Source of the DNA: Lutjanus erythropterus
Lineage: Eukaryota; Chordata; Actinopteri; Lutjaniformes; Lutjanidae
DNA length: 64,000 nt
Reading direction: 5' to 3'
Assembly (NCBI GenBank): GCA_020091685.1
Contig: CM034599.1
Location: forward strand, 39,387,945-39,451,944
The translations under genes and the position numbers were made by a program. Shown here one piece after another: positions 61,140 to 64,000 of the stretch. The first letter of the stretch is position 1. Every line of letters begins with the position of its first letter. The notes below the pieces were generated by a model. The model was not told the DNA's origin, searched no databases, and worked only from the letters and a program-made list of their open reading frames with translations.

Positions 61140-61970
61140 ATTCATGCAAAATGCCAGTTAACTGTTGCCTCTAAGGTGTTATGCAGCTGCCTGCCACTAG
61201 TCGAGGCTGTGGCCACGTGAAATGGCAGCCCCTCTTGCCATACACCACAGGCGCATACACACTGATGGCCCAGGCAACCCTGGATGTTTTTATCAGCAAA
61301 GTCGGGCAGATGACAGTTCATAAACTGGTAAACTGGTCCATAATCACTCGACTGGAGAAACATGTGACCACATTCAGTACAGACATGGACATTAACCTGC
61401 AAGCAGAGCAGCTGCTGCTGCTAGCTCTGCTAATGTTAGCCACACTGTGTGTCAGGCTGGGAGCTAACATCAGCTCCGGGTTGTTTACCTGCAGACACTG
61501 TGATCCTCTTTGGTCTGAAAAGGTGAAGCATTTAGTGAGTTGCTGTCTTGTTTTCTAAGTTAATGTGTAATGTTTGTATTACACAGCACAAAGTGCTACA
61601 CATTTCAGTGGCATTTAAAATACGATTTGGCGATTGTAGACTGTGACTATTGGCTTCAAATGGCTCTTTAATGCACACAGTATTTTTTGGACAGTGTTTA
61701 ACATGATCAATTAATAAATTGTGCTAAATTTTAACTGCTTTCTGAGAGTTTTCCTTATTGTTAGACTAGGTGACTAGTCTAAATTAAAATTTGCATTTAA
61801 TTGAGAGGGAAATAAGTCAGAAAGAACATCCCTAGGTAACAGTTCACTTTCTTACATGAAAGCTGTGACGTATAGGTTTGCAGACTAATGGCAAAATAAA
61901 TATCAATATAAATAAACCTCATCATTTGACAGACTACTCGATGCGAGTGTCAACAACACCATTTAGTCCC
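61140..61970. other. Open frames on both strands, origin unclear
   Basis: 61181-61558 (+) has a 125-codon frame and 61142-61402 (-) an 86-codon frame over the same DNA. Neither has a recognisable domain. The minus frame has CxxC-like pairs (CTECGH, CACGVW) but no fold I can name. The region runs into a family E MITE end at 62080, so it is likely interior repeat sequence. Confidence 0.3.
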
Positions 61971-61979
61971 CTGACAGCT

Positions 61980-62080
61980 GCCATGCCCTTGGAAAGGGAG
62001 GGGTGGTGGGGAATTAACTTGGTTGCAATCTGATTCTGACTGCTAGATGTCACTAAATGTTACGCACTGCTCCTTTAATT
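61980..62080. mobile_element. MITE family E end (inverted)
   Basis: 'tggttgcaatctgattctgactgctagatgtcactaaatgttacgcactgctcctttaa' is the reverse of the 1278 and 10163 ends. The other terminus was not found. Confidence 0.65.
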
Positions 62081-62884
62081 GAACTGAATGGAATACATTT
62101 TTGAACATATGGCCAGAATAAAGATTAATGTTGCTTGAAAATGTTGTTTAGATATTACAAAAAGAAAATCAGAATGTGTAATGTCTAACTTTGTATTGAA
62201 CTGTGTATTCTTTGCATTTACTATGATGGTAAACACACTGTGTCACAGCTGAGACTACAGAAAAACATTCAGTTCTGGTTGGATGATAAAGCTTTATTCT
62301 ATATTACTAAATCAAGAAAATGATTTATGTGTCATAGTAAGAACATAAAAAGGCATTAAGAAAGACTTAATACCAGCTAGCAATTTTTTGTTCTAAAAAT
62401 GTTCTGAGAATGTTAACTAGAATGTTCTCGTAATGTTTTCAGCAGAATGTTTTCTTTAAGTTTCCAGAACATTCCCATTCCATCTTAAGGCTAAAATTTC
62501 CTGTCTGACTACTGGTTACTAAGATTACTGATAAGCATTCAGAACGATAATAAAGAATATTGAAGTTAATAGAAACATCATTCATAACACCCTTACGCCA
62601 CAAGTACTTAAAACATGCAATACAGAGGCTCATAAAACAACACATGCAAAGCAGTTAAATGCAAGATATGAATATTAATAGAAATATGGACGAAAGACAA
62701 CATTATGCTGCGCTGTTAGACACTAAAACATGCAAAGCGGAAGCACAGATATAATAGACAGTCTGTAAAATACATTCATTAGTCTGACACAGCAAATTAA
62801 CAGCAAAGGATGTATGTGCAGGTTCATGAGCAAAGGCTGCTGATAGCAAGATAGCATCAGGTGACGACTGACAGCAAGAGAGGT
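62081..62884. other. Intergenic DNA
   Basis: No gene supported. Near 62395-62460 'atgttctgagaatgtt..aactagaatgttctcgtaatgttt' is a short 'aatgttctg' repeat cluster. Confidence 0.4.
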
Positions 62885-62914
62885 TCAGCCAGACGGAGGA
62901 CAATGGTGCTGACG

Positions 62915-63150
62915 GAGCTGAGTCCTAATGAACTTTTTCTTTAAATGAGTTTTAAATGAGCTGTCCATTTCTCCAGTAGTTGCTGGAATGGAGTTCCACT
63001 CTAGTGCAGCTTTAACAGAGAATGCAGACTGACTGAATGCAGTTTTTCTGTGCGGTAATAGAATCCCCTCTTGCTGCACCTCTTGTGAGCCAGTATGCAA
63101 TTGTTCTTGTGTTAAACTGTCAGTGGAGGAAACAATGTAAATACAGTGAA
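62915..63150 (-). pseudogene. LINE reverse-transcriptase C-terminal remnant
   Basis: The minus frame contains GILLPHRKTAFSQSAFSVKA and then WNSIPAT and FKTHLKKKFI. This matches the conserved end of many non-LTR retrotransposon ORFs (pattern RT.. QSAFSV.A...WNSIP ... FK..LK..L). The catalytic RT core is absent. It is most like an L2/CR1/Rex-type tail; the clade is not resolved. Confidence 0.7.
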
Positions 63151-63479
63151 TGATTATAACTGGAAAAATACCAACTTCAATCAAATTATAACCAAACTTT
63201 ATGACCCCAGCGCTGCTGAGTGGGTTAATTCAGCCCTAGGTCATATGAACCATGTAATGCCAAAAGGATGAATATAAAAGGTCAGGTGTTTCTGAATCTT
63301 GACAGCTATATTTATTTGTCGTTGTTTGAAATTGCTATAATTAACATTTAAAGATGAACTTGAATAGCAAGCAAACATCTGGCATATAGGACCTTCATGA
63401 TGGTCCCTTCGAACTTTACAGCACTGGAGTTAATAAACCCTCTGGTCACGAAATGTAACTCTTACAGTATAGATTTCAG
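63151..63479. other. Intergenic DNA
   Basis: Nothing supported. Confidence 0.4.
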
Positions 63480-63565
63480 ATGCGCACAGACTCTGAGGAA
63501 ATGAAAACTGCAGTAAAGCCTGAGGAAACAGCCACATTAAAGACTCATGGCATCCAGACTGAGGG
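63480..63565 (+). CDS. Possible isolated exon, unassigned
   Basis: An acceptor-like 'agtatagatttcag' ends at 63479 and a donor-like gtatgt starts at 63566. Between them one frame is open and reads MRTDSEEMKTAVKPEETATL..., polar and acidic. This is unusual against the surrounding AT-rich sequence. Any partner exons would lie beyond the window. No family recognised. Confidence 0.22.
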
Positions 63566-64000
63566 GTATGTAGGGTGTACAGTATGTTGTTGTGTGGGGC
63601 CACTTTCCATCTTAAACACTCACATGACTTTTACAAGACCTGTGGGTGAAAAGATTCACACTGCATGAGAAAGCTCTGTTTTTCGTGAATTTTATCTGTA
63701 ATGTAATCGGGGAAGCACATGTGATAATAGATTAATATGTACAGTATAACACAATAATACATTAAACACATAAAGTATGATTGTATAATTCTTTAAGTTT
63801 CCTAACAGCTGGTGAGTAGCTTAGTTTTTATTGCAGAGGAATGTACCATATACTCAGCAATTATACTCATTATGATTCTTTTTTTTTTTTTTTACCAGCC
63901 AGAGCCTCAAATGAGACTGTAAAAGGCAGTTATAATAAGGCCTGATCATTAAAAGAGGAAGTTGCTATCATTAAACATTTGTATGTAATTACCACATACT
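63566..64000. other. Intergenic or intronic DNA
   Basis: A poly-T run lies at 63879-63894. No other feature is seen. Confidence 0.4.

Noticed and set aside
61142-61402. Zinc-finger-like cysteine pairs on the minus strand
   Set aside because: Spacing does not match a known finger, an overlapping frame exists on the other strand, and the region adjoins a MITE end.

Overview
This window is vertebrate nuclear DNA, almost certainly from a ray-finned (teleost, probably percomorph) fish. It has intron-split genes with GT-AG junctions, vertebrate-type TATA/CCAAT promoters and AATAAA signals. It also carries a tRNA-derived SINE, a Tc1 transposase remnant, a LINE reverse-transcriptase tail, CA/TG microsatellites, and many miniature inverted-repeat elements (MITEs) of the kind common in fish genomes. 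There are no bacterial, plasmid or phage features and no CRISPR array.

Three protein genes can be assembled. (1) 12.6-16.8 kb, plus strand: a two-exon Bcl-2-family gene of 203 aa, best match bcl2l16, with BH3, BH1, BH2 and a C-terminal membrane anchor. (2) 18.2-20.7 kb, minus strand: a complete four-exon beta-tubulin of 445 aa, class IVb/II-like, with a TATA box and three CCAAT motifs. It sits tail-to-tail with bcl2l16. (3) 40.4-47.6 kb, minus strand: a GAPR-1/GLIPR2-type CAP-domain gene (glipr2l-like) of about 148 aa, with a TATA-driven noncoding first exon, a coding segment of only 7 nt in exon 2, and an uncertain last exon. A 50-codon ORF starts about 290 bp upstream of the tubulin ATG on the opposite strand and suggests a divergent transcript. 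Three other exon-like stretches (27.2, 34.5 and 63.5 kb) are weak and unassigned.

Layout: 1-12 kb is intergenic, with nested repeats at 4.0-5.0 and 10.2-11.1 kb and two stretches that look like noncoding regulatory DNA (5.8-6.4 and 9.1-9.5 kb). 12.3-21.2 kb is the gene-dense part. 21.2-40.2 kb is gene-poor and holds several MITE families and a Tc1 fragment. 40.2-47.6 kb is the CAP gene, whose introns hold a minisatellite, a MITE and a hAT-like element. 47.9-64 kb has no recognisable gene; it holds two degenerate tandem arrays (49.4-50.4 and 54.1-55.2 kb), microsatellites and a LINE fragment.

The three genes have unrelated roles (apoptosis control, microtubules, CAP-domain lipid/Golgi biology); nothing suggests they form one system. 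I did not find a clearly new biological system. The best leads are the divergent ORF next to the tubulin gene, the CAP-gene terminal exon that is either spliced or stopped by a MITE, the 1-kb foldback in the bcl2l16 intron, and a TCTCGCGAGA promoter motif inside a hAT-like element.
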